Origin: Saccharomycopsis fibuligera x Saccharomycopsis cf. fibuligera
Taxonomy: Eukaryota; Ascomycota; Saccharomycetes; Ascoideales; Saccharomycopsidaceae
Direction of reading: 5' to 3'
NCBI GenBank assembly: GCA_001936135.1
Contig: CP012811.1
Span: forward strand, 1,116,001-1,180,000
Length of the DNA stretch: 64,000 nucleotides
Of the stretch, positions 1-10,589 are shown piece by piece. The position numbers were made by a program, and so were the translations under genes. Positions within the stretch are counted from its first letter, which is position 1, and every line of letters starts with the position of its first letter. The notes below the pieces were generated by a model. It worked only from the letters and a program-made list of their open reading frames with translations. It searched no databases and was not told the origin of the DNA.

Positions 1-1643
1 CCTGCACCGCTTGTAGCATTATCATGGCTACTGTATGTTGGCCAGTCTGGCGCTGGTGCATTGTCGACCCGATATACTACATCCTCAAAGTTCGGATTTA
101 AGTCAACTATAAAGCTTGCCCACATCTTTGACATAGTCTTGGCTATTTTAGGGGCTTGAAAGCTTGGATATAATCCGTGCTCTATTGCTTCCGCTAGGGG
201 ATTCTCTGCATTATCGAATACATACACAACTTCATCGAAGTGCTGCGTTCCCAAGAATGAGTGATTTGCTGCTCTGAGGTTGGGGATATTGTGGCGGTAT
301 CTATACACTGGCACTCCATTCGACGAAATATACTTAGCAGCAAACCGGGAAAATGCCAGAAAGAAAATATTTCCATAAAAGCAAGCGAGCCGAGCCCAAT
401 GAGGTCCATATTTTGAAGGGATAGTATTGGCAGTGTAGTTGTAAGTTGGGTCTAATGGAACTTGTGTAAGATTGTTGCCTAGTGGGTAGAGTTGATTTAT
501 CTCTTCAACGCTGTTATTGTCGAGGTACGGATAGTGATCAGAAATAAATTGCTTAAAATCGTCAGTGGTTTGTATATCAGATTTGTTGACAAACATAACC
601 CCTTCGTCAGTATTGGCCCCAATTAACGTTGGAATTTTTTTGAAGTTTCCCTCTGCAAAGGCCTTAATGGGATGCACTGGGGCAATGTTACCATCAATAT
701 AAGGTGACTGGAAAGCTTCTTGGAGATGGGCATTGGTTAGGTTGAACATGTCAACAAGATTAGTGACTTCAACATTCTGAAGACACTGGAAAGAGTCTTT
801 GCTTTCCAGACAATTGAAATGATTTATAAGTGCGTCGTAGTCTGTTTGACCGTAAGCCTGTCCATCATCATTGGTCTGATTTTGTAAAAAGCCAGTACTA
901 CTTTCTATAATAGCTGCTTTCACATAATCACCCAACTTACCCAGTGCCAATAAGATGCTAACACTAGTTCCCCCTGCAGACTCGCCCCAGATAACTAAAT
1001 GTTGAGGGTCTCCACCAAATGCTTGAATATTTTCATGAATCCATTCAATTGCTTTGAGTTGGTCTCTTAAGCCAACATTAGTGTAGCCCCTACCTTGAAC
1101 TTCCTGCGAGCTTAACCATCCAAAACCAGAAAGACGATAGTTGATTGAAACCCCAATAAAAGGTTTATTAATATTTTTTCCATTTCTCACGATGTAGGAT
1201 AGGTTGTACAATGGGCTAGCACTGGAACCATCATAGAAGCCACCACCATGAATCCAAATAGCCACCGGTAAGTTCTGATCTTCATATCCATGGGGCTTGA
1301 CAATGTTTAAGGTCAAACAATCTTCGCTTTGCTCTAAACCCTTACTATCGGTACCACCAGTAGCATAGCAAGCCGCACTGTAGTTGGTAAACTGTTTAAC
1401 GCTGTTTCCCCATGAGTGATTGTATGTCTGAGGGTTGACAAATCTTAAGTCTCCGATGGGAGGCTCAGCATAAGGAATTCCCAAATATGCATCCTGACTG
1501 AAGCTGTCAATGAATTGGCCAACAAGTGTACCATTTTTAAGAGTAACTTCAGGAGTTTGGAACAGAAGGGAAGATATTGGAGATGCCAATGAGGGTGACC
1601 ATGATAAAAGGATCTCAATTATTGCTAGAACAGTGATAATCAT
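1..1643 (-). CDS. Type-B carboxylesterase/lipase, secreted (partial; C-terminus beyond left edge)
   Basis: An uninterrupted minus-strand frame runs from ATG 1641-1643 off the left edge (547 codons visible, no stop). The N-terminus is a hydrophobic signal peptide (MIITVLAIIEILLSWSPSLA). The alpha/beta-hydrolase landmarks of the cholinesterase/Candida rugosa lipase family are present: oxyanion-hole HGGGF, nucleophile elbow GESAGG (Ser222, a TCT codon), acid Glu347 in NTDEG, and base His468 in HFDEVVYVF. It should hydrolyse carboxylic or lipid esters outside the cell or in the secretory pathway; the substrate cannot be read from sequence. It is closely similar throughout to the gene at 2605-4359 on the same strand, which ends 961 bp upstream of this ATG, so the pair is a tandem duplication. 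By comparison with that copy only about 30-40 residues are missing. A TATAAA-like element lies near 1719-1725. Confidence 0.9.
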   Translation of the reverse strand, partial: MIITVLAIIEILLSWSPSLASPISSLLFQTPEVTLKNGTLVGQFIDSFSQDAYLGIPYAEPPIGDLRFVNPQTYNHSWGNSVKQFTNYSAACYATGGTDSKGLEQSEDCLTLNIVKPHGYEDQNLPVAIWIHGGGFYDGSSASPLYNLSYIVRNGKNINKPFIGVSINYRLSGFGWLSSQEVQGRGYTNVGLRDQLKAIEWIHENIQAFGGDPQHLVIWGESAGGTSVSILLALGKLGDYVKAAIIESSTGFLQNQTNDDGQAYGQTDYDALINHFNCLESKDSFQCLQNVEVTNLVDMFNLTNAHLQEAFQSPYIDGNIAPVHPIKAFAEGNFKKIPTLIGANTDEGVMFVNKSDIQTTDDFKQFISDHYPYLDNNSVEEINQLYPLGNNLTQVPLDPTYNYTANTIPSKYGPHWARLACFYGNIFFLAFSRFAAKYISSNGVPVYRYRHNIPNLRAANHSFLGTQHFDEVVYVFDNAENPLAEAIEHGLYPSFQAPKIAKTMSKMWASFIVDLNPNFEDVVYRVDNAPAPDWPTYSSHDNATSGA

Positions 1644-2604
1644 TTTGGTGTCAGTTATTTAGCCGAATATCGATTGCAAGAATTAAGAGGTTAGAGTTCA
1701 TGGCTGGATAACCAAAAGTTTATAAGTGTATATCTTTCAATTGCGACAGTGTAAACGTGCAAGCTTAAAAATTTTCAAATTGACCAGCTTCAATCCATGA
1801 TGCCTGTTCATGTCATTTCCCAAAACATGGAGAAGCGGCCTCGGGGAATTTGACCTGAATAATAAAACACAAACAAAGGCATTCTTACCCGCACCCTATA
1901 CAATGGCCTGTATACATTTTGCTAATATGCTTGTGATACAAGGGTCCTATTTTCACTATAAACACTGTATAGCCAGTAATTTTAGACAAATATGACTGTT
2001 TGCAGAAATAAAAATCAATTGAACTACAGGATTCAATATTGCTATATCCGCAGAAGTGCACGAAAAAGAATGCGACTAGGCGCAATTATATGCAGGGTTT
2101 TTCTTCTCGATAAAGTTTGACAGATTCTGGTACACAAAAACAGGGTACTTTAGTCTTTGCATCGGTGACTTCAAAATGATAAAAAATTTTATTGCAACAA
2201 AATGTTTGATAGATCATTAAATAAAATTTTAAATGATAATTGGTAAGGAAAAGAGCTAGAGGCTGTGGTGGATAGCATATTGTGCTACAGAGCGAATTAT
2301 GCATTATAATTTCAGCATGCATGTACATACTGATGCGAAATGTTGAAGGAAAGAATTTACTTATTAAATTGTATCAGCATTTCTTATTCTATTTGAGTCA
2401 CGCAAATGAAATTTTGTTTTCAAATTTTTGAGCACTTCTTTGGGTTCAAAGCCACCCAGTCATGAAATAAAAGGGGAGCCGATACTAGAAACAACTTTCA
2501 ATATATTGGTATATTTCTCTGATAGAGCCACAATTATCTCCTAGGTAAGCCAAGCATGCCTCAGCATACTTTTTGAAGAATGGAGATGTGTTTTTTTGCC
2601 CAAC
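1644..2604. other. Spacer between the two esterase genes
   Basis: This 961-bp AT-rich stretch holds the promoter of the downstream (left) esterase and the 3' region of the upstream one. Short open frames in it have no recognisable protein character. Apart from the TATA-like element near 1719-1725 nothing specific is seen. Confidence 0.6.
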
Positions 2605-4359
2605 TCAGACCAAATACGTAGATGATTGTAGTTGTGGTATGATTGTTTCCAAAAAATCAAATTGCTCTTTTCTAAAATCATCGTCTTCTATATAGAACCC
2701 ATCTAAGTCGAAGACCATATTCTTGCTCATTTTACTATAGTCTAGCCACTCCGGAACTGACACAGTCTTACCGTATTCTTCTTCGTTTCTAAAGTTTGGA
2801 TTCAAATCCACAATAAAACTTGCCCACATCTTTGAAATTATCTTTGCCATTCTAACAGCCTTAAAACTTGGATAGACATGCTGCAAAATAAGTTTATTTT
2901 GTAGATTTGCTCCATTATCAAACACATACGGTAATTCAGCAGCATGCTTTGTACCCAAGTGCAATTGAAGTGAGCCTCTAAGATCAGGTATATTGTGACG
3001 GTACTTATAAACAGGACAGCCATGAGATGAGATTCGCTCAGCAGCAAATCGAGCAAAAGCCAGAAAAGTAACATCGCCGAAGAAGCAAGCAAGCCGGGCA
3101 AAGTGTTCACCGTATAATGCTAGTGGTAATGCGTTTATTTTGCTAAGAGGTTCCAATGGAATTTGTGTCAGTTTGTTGCCTAATGGGTAAAGCTGATTTA
3201 ATTGTTCAATGCTACTATTGGTAAGATACGGAAATTGGCTGACGATGTGTTGCTTAAAGTCCATAGTGGTTTTTATATCAGTCCGATTAACAAACCTTGC
3301 TCCTTCATCAGTAGTAGTACCAACTAGTACAAGAACTTTGGTAAAATTTCCACTGGAAAATACTTCCATTGTATTTGCCGGAACAATGTCCCCATCGACA
3401 TATGGCGAATGGAAACCTTGATGAAGAAAGCCCTTTTTAACATTGAATACCTCTACAAGGTCCGTTACACTAACTTTTTGAAGACAAGCAAGAGAATCGC
3501 TGTTATTATTTGCTGATAGGCAATTGAATCGCTCAGCAAGAACATTATAATCATTTTGACTGAAATCCTGTCCTTCATTATTGATCCTATCAAGCGTTGA
3601 AGTAGTGCCACTTTCAATAATAGCCCCTTTTACATAACTTTTTAATTTGGCCAGGGCTAATAACATGCTAACACTGATTCCTCCAGCAGACTCGCCCCAA
3701 AGCACTAAGTGATTTGGATTACCACCAAATGCTCCGATATTCTCATGAACCCATTCAATAGCCTTCAACTGGTCGCGTAATCCCACATTCGTATATCCTT
3801 TTTGATAGACCTCTTGGGAACTCAACCAGCCAAAACCAGAAAGTCTATAATTTATCGACACTGCAATGAATGGCTTATTTATGGTCTTTCCATTATTGAT
3901 GATGTAAGACAAATCGTACTCTGGACCGATACTTGAACCGTCCAAAAAGCTTCCTCCATGAATCCAAATAGCAACTGGCAAAGTTTTGTTCTTGTATCCG
4001 TGTGGCACAACTATATTTAATGTCAAACAATCCTCGCTTTGTCGAAACCGGCTATTCAAGATTCCTCCGCCAGTAAAACAAGCAGCGCCGTGCTTAGTGA
4101 AATGTCGAACATTATTGCCCCAAGAATGGTCGTATGACTGAGGACTAACAAATCGTAAGTGTCCAAGAGGAGGCTCAGCATAAGGGATGCCCAAGAAAGC
4201 ATGTTGATTGAAGCTTTTGATAAAAGTTCCTGCAATTGTGCCATTCTTGATAGTAACTTCGTATACGGGGGCCAGAATAGGGCCTAAAAAGAACGAGTTT
4301 AAAAACAAGGCTGCAAATACAGGTCCGGCCACTAAAGCCACTAACATAATAGTCATCAT
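2605..4359 (-). CDS. Type-B carboxylesterase/lipase, secreted, intact tandem paralogue
   Basis: A 584-residue alpha/beta hydrolase of the type-B carboxylesterase/C. rugosa lipase family. The frame extends 20 codons further to a TTG, but the start chosen is the first ATG (4357-4359). It places a hydrophobic signal/anchor segment (MTIMLVALVAGPVFAALF) at the N-terminus, as in the neighbouring paralogue. Motifs in order: GIPYAEPPLG, EDCLTLN, oxyanion-hole HGGSF, GESAGG with nucleophile Ser224, acid Glu352 in TTDEG, and base His472 in HAAELPYVF. Several N-glycosylation sequons are visible, fitting secretion. Compared with the first copy the oxyanion loop is GGS instead of GGG. Both copies have CTG at two equivalent positions (in LLALxKL and TFLAF), which would be serines in a CUG-Ser yeast. 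The metallothionein gene lies 347 bp upstream on the same strand. Confidence 0.93.
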   Translation of the reverse strand: MMTIMLVALVAGPVFAALFLNSFFLGPILAPVYEVTIKNGTIAGTFIKSFNQHAFLGIPYAEPPLGHLRFVSPQSYDHSWGNNVRHFTKHGAACFTGGGILNSRFRQSEDCLTLNIVVPHGYKNKTLPVAIWIHGGSFLDGSSIGPEYDLSYIINNGKTINKPFIAVSINYRLSGFGWLSSQEVYQKGYTNVGLRDQLKAIEWVHENIGAFGGNPNHLVLWGESAGGISVSMLLALAKLKSYVKGAIIESGTTSTLDRINNEGQDFSQNDYNVLAERFNCLSANNNSDSLACLQKVSVTDLVEVFNVKKGFLHQGFHSPYVDGDIVPANTMEVFSSGNFTKVLVLVGTTTDEGARFVNRTDIKTTMDFKQHIVSQFPYLTNSSIEQLNQLYPLGNKLTQIPLEPLSKINALPLALYGEHFARLACFFGDVTFLAFARFAAERISSHGCPVYKYRHNIPDLRGSLQLHLGTKHAAELPYVFDNGANLQNKLILQHVYPSFKAVRMAKIISKMWASFIVDLNPNFRNEEEYGKTVSVPEWLDYSKMSKNMVFDLDGFYIEDDDFRKEQFDFLETIIPQLQSSTYLV

Positions 4360-4706
4360 GTGTTGCGACTTTGCGCTCCAAAATAGTTTTATTAATACAT
4401 ACTTGTTTGTTCTTTGCAATCTTTTTCTTAGATTTTTGCAAGTAAACTGTCTTTTATTAAATACCCCCAGGTTTCCAAAGCAAAATGAAAGCTTGTAACT
4501 TTGGTAATTCCGACCTCAACGCAGCACATGCATCAATCCATAATATAGAGGGTGAACACACCCCTAATATCTTACAGTATCTCCTCGTAAAGTATTTGTT
4601 CTTGAACATTAATCATAAATTTATCCTATATATAAACGCAGACAAAAAGCACAACTTGCAAAGAACTAGCAAAGAGGCGCACTGGAATGAGCTCTCAGCC
4701 ATTCAT
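4360..4706. other. Esterase promoter / metallothionein 3' region
   Basis: This 347-bp spacer between two minus-strand genes holds a TATA-like TATTTAA element near 4452-4460. No gene is seen. Confidence 0.5.
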
Positions 4707-4811
4707 CTATTTCTTACTTGAGCATGGCTGACATGAACAAGTTCCTGGAGAACAAGGACACTTGCCTGAAGCACAAGTACATGCTGGATTACTAGCACAC
4801 TGACAGGCCAT
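4707..4811 (-). CDS. Small metallothionein (34 aa, 9 Cys)
   Basis: The minus strand from ATG 4809-4811 to TAG 4707-4709 encodes a 34-residue peptide with nine cysteines (3, 5, 11, 13, 18, 20, 25, 27, 30). They form four evenly spaced C-x-C pairs plus one terminal Cys; the other residues are small or polar (Ala, Ser, Gly, Pro, Thr, Gln, Lys), with no aromatic residues and a basic SSKK end. This is the classic layout of short fungal metallothioneins, which bind Cu(I), and sometimes Zn or Cd, as thiolate clusters in the cytosol for storage and detoxification. It is far below usual ORF length cut-offs. Upstream the leader is A-rich, with TATA-like elements at 5022-5028 and 5131-5137. Metal-responsive regulation is expected from the family, but no convincing copper-response site was found. 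Family call confident; metal specificity unknown. Confidence 0.87.
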   Translation of the reverse strand: MACQCASNPACTCASGKCPCSPGTCSCQPCSSKK

Positions 4812-6672
4812 TTTGAATGATTAAGTTAAGGTGTGGTTGTTGTTATACGGGCTAGTTTGGAATTCACTGAGGTTGTGTTTGAGCTTGAGACTTTTGTTGT
4901 TGCTTCTTAGCTTCTTTTTGCTTCTTCCGCTTATCAATCTTTGGCAGAAATATCACTTGAAATAGCTGGATGAGCTGAGTAGATGCTTGAAATATTATAC
5001 CGAACACTTTGGGTTGAAAAGGTTTATAGAGAGATATGTAAAATGATAAAAGCTAATGTAATAACCGATATTTATGCTTTTTGAAAAAAAAGAGACATAT
5101 TTGATGTTTCTTCAAGGTCAATATGTGTCTTTTTATAGTGCTTTTTGGTACTGTGTTGAGATTTTTTTGCGGCAGCTAGAGATCACTCTGTTCTTATCTT
5201 TAGTTATGCTTGCTTGCTTTCCGGATTGCATATCTAAGAGTATTTTTAGAATGATAGTCTGATAAGTACAACAACACATATTCAAAGGCCAGCCTAGCAA
5301 CGGACAATCCAGAAACAGCAACGTATTCTGATTCGCTAACCAATGCAGATATTATTTGCTACCAGCTCAGCTATAGCTGGCTTACCGCACAGCCATAAAC
5401 AGAAGGTCAAACTTTATTGGGGGCACAGTGACAGCTGATACCAAAGGAACGAAACCTTACCAAGAGGGTTGATTAATGATTATTATTATGAGCCAATTTT
5501 TATGTCTTGCAAAGTTGCAATTTCAAAAGATCGTAAATTAGGATGGAAGATTTTTGGGCCTGAAGACAAGGGGTGTGTCTCCCTATGAAGACAATAAGGT
5601 TGCCAACATGACACCAAAAAAGAAACTATAGCAATTTCACACAATAGAACATTATATTGGCGGAATATTCGGATCAGTATACATAGACCAAACCACATTC
5701 ATATGGCCTATTATCTATAATGACTAGGGAACTTACCTATCCCCTATTGAAACTTTATTGACTTGCATACTAAAGTAATTATTTAAATGGTTGACACAAA
5801 TACGCACGGCTGATGAGCATTCCAAAAATAATAGTAGCTCATGTTAAGAGTCTGCGGGTACGAGGAGGCAAACACATACAGAATACAATTTTAATATTAA
5901 TAATATGAACTACCACAGCAGTAAAAATATTTCAGGCATAATAAACTCAAACACTTATTTGTATCAGCTGACGCTGCGCAATCTTAATGTTGAAAAGATT
6001 TGACTTTATTTTCGCAGAATTGTTGCGCTCGCAATATTGCAGACAAAAAGAGAAAGAAAAAAAGAAACGCCTTATTAGAAGAGATAAATGATTAGTCAAA
6101 TGATTAGTCAAATGATAATATTGAGAGCGTCCACTATGCTTATTGTGTTAGGTGTAGACACGTTCTGGACCTGTTGATCAGTTTCAAAGACTGTTCTTTT
6201 TACACAGCATGCATGCCTTGTCTATCGGGCATTTGATAGAATAACTTGTAATTGAGACAGTTTTGTGTCAAATATTATCAAATACAACTATAAAGAAATA
6301 AATGCGTAAAACTAGAGATGTTAATGACGGCGAAGACAGTATATAAAAAAAGAGTGTTGTGTTTTGAAATGAAGCTGATGAAAGGAAAACGAGATCTATA
6401 TGTGCAAATCAAATGTTAAAGAAAAAAAAAAAAAAACGTTTAAGAGTAATTATGCTGTAAAATGTCCACGCTTTCTTGGAAAGAAGAAAGGAACAAAATA
6501 TGTACATGTAAAGTCTCGTCTTGGGTATTTGAGAAATAAAGCAATGCTAATGACTATTTTGTATCAACAAAGTAGAAGAGAAACAGGTAAAAAAGTGAGG
6601 TAAACTGTGGTTCACAGCTTAAAAATGATCAACGAACTTTTCTGATGGTGACAATATATGCCAAATTGAGTC
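4812..6672. other. Long intergenic region, no gene recognised
   Basis: This 1.86-kb AT-rich spacer holds the metallothionein promoter and the ERF2 3' region. TATA-like motifs lie at 5022-5028 and 5131-5137 (minus strand). A 12-nt direct repeat (AAATGATTAGTC) occurs in tandem near 6088-6117. Two short ATG-started frames (5486-5698 minus, 70 aa; 6400-6603 plus, 67 aa) show no family signature and are treated as chance. No tRNA or transposon ends were recognised. Confidence 0.5.
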
Positions 6673-8175
6673 TCACACCTGAATAGAAGGCAATCGATCA
6701 AACGTCTGATCTCCAACATATTCATCTCTTGCACTGACAAAAGAAACTCCTCTTGGTTGACACAATCCACTCATAAAATTACTTACAGTGCTCCCAGTAT
6801 TAAACGGATTACTGCTATTATCAATAAATAACTTCCCACGATTGCTCAACCTGGTGTAATTGAACCATTCTTTAGTCTTCAAATTCACACAGTTGAGGAA
6901 AATATGATAGAGAACCAAAAGAAGCGGATAAAGCATTAGAATATGAGTATAAATGATAAGCACGATACCTTCTGGATGATTTCTGACTGTATTGATAGTG
7001 CTAGATGAAGTTTCATGGCTATCTCGACTTGTCGGTGCATTGTGATCATGGTGGAAAATGTAATAATAAGATAAAACGTTCATATAGATGATGGAGAGTA
7101 ATGACATTGTAATAAACGAGAAAAAGTACAAGTAATTGCGCATACCGACGCAATTGTTCAACCATAAGCAATGATGATCCATATTAGTGATACAAGCATC
7201 GCAAACGGCGCAGTGGCTGGTCCGTGGAGGTCTCCAAATACGACAAGTAGGACAGTACTTTGTCAGTACTGAAAGTTGGGGCTTTTGCTTTTCATTTTGA
7301 TGTTGTTGCTTTTTTTCGGCAATGTAGTTGAAGAATGATTTACGATGGTTTTCTTTCTCATAAATGGAGCTGTTATTAGTGTTACCGTGTGCATTGTCCG
7401 TGTCTTTGATAAATGAGATTTTAATATTATGAGTCCATTGATTGATTCTATCAAAGAACTTTGGTCGAGTTTCATAAATAGTGACATTATTGTTTCCTGA
7501 TTCCAATTGTCTTGATTTGTTTACCACTGGTAACGTTATCACATTCAAGTACTCTGTAGGAGCCTTGAACGCATTATCAACAATGTTAATATTGCGGGGC
7601 ACAATTCCCGGATCCGTGCTTGCTGCTTTGTAAAAGCTAACAACACAATGCAACCAAAGGTAACAAAAGATAATAACCACTGCTGGCGACACACGCTTCC
7701 AATACCATTTGGCAAGAAATACAAAGAAGAGCACCGCAGGTGACACCACAAGAAAGCAGGTCAAAAGCACATATGGTTTGTTATGGAAATCACGGATTGT
7801 GCGGGCCCGCCCGCCAAAGCAAAAAATATAATTGTAAATGCCCATTTTCTCATAAGTTTTCACGCTTATATTGGCAGTACTTAGCTTGTGGTTGATGTTA
7901 TTGTTATTGTTATTGTTGTTGTTGCTGCTGCTGCTGCTGCCGCCATGATGGTGAATATTATTATTGACAGTTTGCGCTTTCCATTGCTGATACTGTTTGG
8001 TCTTTTCTGATGATGGGTCAGTAATGAGCCAAAACAAGAGCCGCAGCCACTTGGAAAAATTGGCCTGGGAGTTAGACTGTCCTTGAAATTGACCACGAAA
8101 ATGCCTGGTGAATGTTATACTGTGATGGTTTGCTGATTTTCGTCTTACCAGAGTTGGCAATATTGGATCAGTCAT
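6673..8175 (-). CDS. ERF2: DHHC protein palmitoyltransferase, Erf2 type
   Basis: A 500-residue multi-pass DHHC enzyme; start is the ATG at 8173-8175 (an upstream TTG opens the frame 6 codons earlier). Low-complexity N-terminus with a poly-Asn run (about 84-93), then the NYIFCFGGR block typical of Erf2. Four membrane segments lie at about 135-154, 163-182, 349-371 and 403-425. The cytosolic Cys-rich domain (about 308-345) begins [15 protein letters not shown] and holds the catalytic DHHC at 333-336. Erf2 with its partner Erf4/Shr5 S-acylates Ras and other proteins at the ER; the cysteine takes the acyl group before transfer. A roughly 100-residue Asn/Lys-rich insert precedes the CRD, and the usual TTxE motif after TM4 reads KTKEWF. 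Divergent from the TBC gene across 386 bp. Confidence 0.88.
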   Translation of the reverse strand: MTDPILPTLVRRKSANHHSITFTRHFRGQFQGQSNSQANFSKWLRLLFWLITDPSSEKTKQYQQWKAQTVNNNIHHHGGSSSSSNNNNNNNNNINHKLSTANISVKTYEKMGIYNYIFCFGGRARTIRDFHNKPYVLLTCFLVVSPAVLFFVFLAKWYWKRVSPAVVIIFCYLWLHCVVSFYKAASTDPGIVPRNINIVDNAFKAPTEYLNVITLPVVNKSRQLESGNNNVTIYETRPKFFDRINQWTHNIKISFIKDTDNAHGNTNNSSIYEKENHRKSFFNYIAEKKQQHQNEKQKPQLSVLTKYCPTCRIWRPPRTSHCAVCDACITNMDHHCLWLNNCVGMRNYLYFFSFITMSLLSIIYMNVLSYYYIFHHDHNAPTSRDSHETSSSTINTVRNHPEGIVLIIYTHILMLYPLLLVLYHIFLNCVNLKTKEWFNYTRLSNRGKLFIDNSSNPFNTGSTVSNFMSGLCQPRGVSFVSARDEYVGDQTFDRLPSIQV

Positions 8176-8561
8176 GTTGAATGATTGGAACAAAAGTATA
8201 GGTTTTCAGCCGTATGTTTGTGATATGACCTGTATGCAAAAGACTCTTGGAAACCAGTATGGTGAGCTCAAGCTGTACCAGACAGCAGAGTAATGCGGAC
8301 CAAAATGAACAGATGATGGCTTCGCGAAGGTTGTACTACTTGATTCTTATACACAGCGATGTTGGGCTCTATTGCTGATCCGGTATTAATGATTGCCTCA
8401 CTTAACGGAAACTGAAACTGCTTTTCCTTATTCAACACCAGGGCACACAACCTTAAACAGATCAGCGTTTTACACTCTTTTGGGCATTATCAGCAAAGAG
8501 CATATCTACCCTTACATCTTTATATTCTTCTTCACCACTGAGAGACACTAGCACCACCAAA
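8176..8561. promoter_or_regulatory. Divergent promoter, ERF2 / TBC gene
   Basis: A 386-bp spacer between two divergently transcribed genes must contain both promoters. No clear TATA box or known factor site stands out. Confidence 0.5.
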
Positions 8562-8873
8562 ATGGACAATATAGTCAAGGTAGAGAAGACTCTAGCTGAG
8601 TATAGTAGCCTTGCTGATTTGAAAAACGGCGTGCTCACTGGCTCATACAGCGAAGCTTCCAGCGATAATAGCAGTGGATGCCCGTACTTCTCCAGGTGTT
8701 TTCTTTGGAAAGCGATCTTCTTGCTCAACACTTTGGACACCACCCAATGGCAAAAGAACCTTGAGGCCACACGTACAACCTACCATAGCCTCGTATCACA
8801 ATACAGACCACCGTTTGAACTTTTGGATTTTGATTCGCCATATTATGAAAAAAATGGGGATCAACAACATCAA

Positions 8874-8909
<36 letters not shown>

Positions 8910-10298
8910 GCACAAGAAAAGTCATCGACATCATCAATAAATACAGCACCAGAAGCAACTAAAAGCCCTACCTTAAGCAGAAGTAGTAGTAATGCCAGTT
9001 TCAACAGTTTCACCAGCACTAATGGCAGCACCAGCGGCAGTAGTTCTCCCAGAATGCCAGTGACGCCAAGATACATTTCTAATCCCAATAAGAAGATGTC
9101 ATTAATCAAGAAAACTACACTCCTAGCCAGAGGAGCAGCAGCCAAATCCCGAAGAAGCAGCAGCAGTAGTACCATTGCCAGTAATGCTTCATCAACGGGG
9201 AGCGGTAGCACGATAAGCACCGCCAATACTACCACTACTGCCAAGAAAGTCGATGACGATCCGCTTTCTGTGATGCAAGCTACTTCGGAGAAAGACATTG
9301 ACGAATTAAAGACAATTATCCTTGATATTGAACGAATCTTTCCTGGCCTTACATTGTTTCAAAACATAAAAGTTAAAAAAGATATTGTGGAATTATTGTT
9401 CGTATGGTACAAGTTGAATCAAGATATTGGTTATCGCCAAGGCATGCACGAAATTGTCTCATTGATTTATTTACTAGTGCATAACGAAAGCTTTACCATG
9501 CCGGATCATGGGTTTGCTAACTCGGAGCAAAACCGCACGACATTTGAAATTTTCAATGCTGACGCAATTTTGCCGGATACATTCCATATGTTTACGGTGT
9601 TTATGATCAATCCTCAAGAATCTTTCTATATGGAGAAAAATTTATTGAGTAATTGTGAAAATTTCAATCGGCTTTTGCACGATTTTGATTATGACTTATA
9701 CTACTATTTGAATACCAAATTGGGACTCGAATCACAAATTTGGCTTATACGTTGGCTTAGATTACTCTTTATTCGTGAACTAACTCTACCCATTGTTTTA
9801 CCACTATGGGATAAATTGATTAGTTTTCAAAAAATTAAAAACTTCAGCAACTTGACTAGTAACAGTGACTTTAACACCATTCTTAATGATCTAATTTTAA
9901 TTTTGTTGCTTAAAATAAAAAAGAAGCTAATCATTGACTGCCAGGACTACAGCGACGTGCTAAAATTGTTACTCAATTATCCATTGAAGAAAGTTTTCCA
10001 GGATTCCACTTTGACAAAAAAATTTGATGATGCGTTCGATATTAATGTTCAACTTAAGCCGGAAACCACCAAACAAATAAATGTTATTTTCAACGAAGCA
10101 ATGTTATTGTTTAATCTGCGTCGAAACTTGAAGTTCATTGGCAGATTTTTAAATGAAAAGTATAACAAGGAATTTATTAATTTGTATGAAACTCAGCATA
10201 AGAATGAAAATGAGTCATTTGTTTGTAATGATGCGGTGTTGGATAAGCTCAGATTTGAGAACCGGTTAAGGAATCGAGTTAAAAATGCACTAAAATAG
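8562..10298 (+). CDS. TBC-domain Rab GTPase-activating protein (TBC1D5/Oca5-like)
   Basis: A 578-residue protein starting at ATG 8562. An N-terminal TBC half (about 40-95, SRCFLWKAIFLL) is separated from the catalytic core by a low-complexity insert (about 100-240) with a poly-Gln run and Ser/Thr-rich sequence. The core has both catalytic finger motifs: IxxDxxR as IILDIER with Arg258, and YxQG as YRQG with Gln293. It is therefore predicted to stimulate GTP hydrolysis by a Rab in vesicle traffic. The YRQGMHEI block and the WLIRWLRLLFIRE segment resemble the TBC1D5/Oca5 branch more than the Gyp1 or Msb3 branches. The C-terminus (about 480-578) is basic and probably helical. Subfamily assignment is inference; TBC assignment is firm. 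Confidence 0.82.
8862..8909 (+). repeat. CAA/CAG repeat coding for poly-Gln
   Basis: An almost uninterrupted CAA/CAG array inside the TBC gene encodes a Gln-rich run (residues about 101-116) in the disordered insert. Such tracts vary in length between strains. Confidence 0.9.
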
Positions 10299-10589
10299 AT
10301 AAATTAAAATTTTCTTGAAATTCTTGTTTTTTCTGCTTACATTCTGTTTTGTTTTCTAATGTTTTCATATATCCACTGATTGCGCTTATTGACTTCTAAC
10401 GCTGTTGAATTTCAACATATTTCTTCTTCCCCATATTTTTTGTTGTAACCTAATACAATTTTCTTGAAATTGCAAGATTTTGATCAGCAATACTACGTAA
10501 ATGTTGATGATATTCATTAGTGAGACAAACTTTTCAGCAAAATTAAAAAACCTTTACCAGAACAGATACGTATCATCATAATCACTATG

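Noticed and set aside
4965-4977. Two GCTG cores, as in Ace1/Amt1 copper-response sites, upstream of the metallothionein
   Set aside because: They lie between the likely TATA element and the ATG, and their flanks lack the T-rich context of the consensus.
4844-5060. A minus-strand ATG-less frame upstream of the metallothionein reading hydrophobic then Lys/Gln-rich (ending KEAKKQQQKSQAQTQPQ)
   Set aside because: No start codon, preceded by TAG, and the position and A-rich composition fit an mRNA leader.
6400-6603. 67-codon Lys-rich plus-strand frame
   Set aside because: A-rich composition alone explains it; no homology-like features and no promoter evidence.
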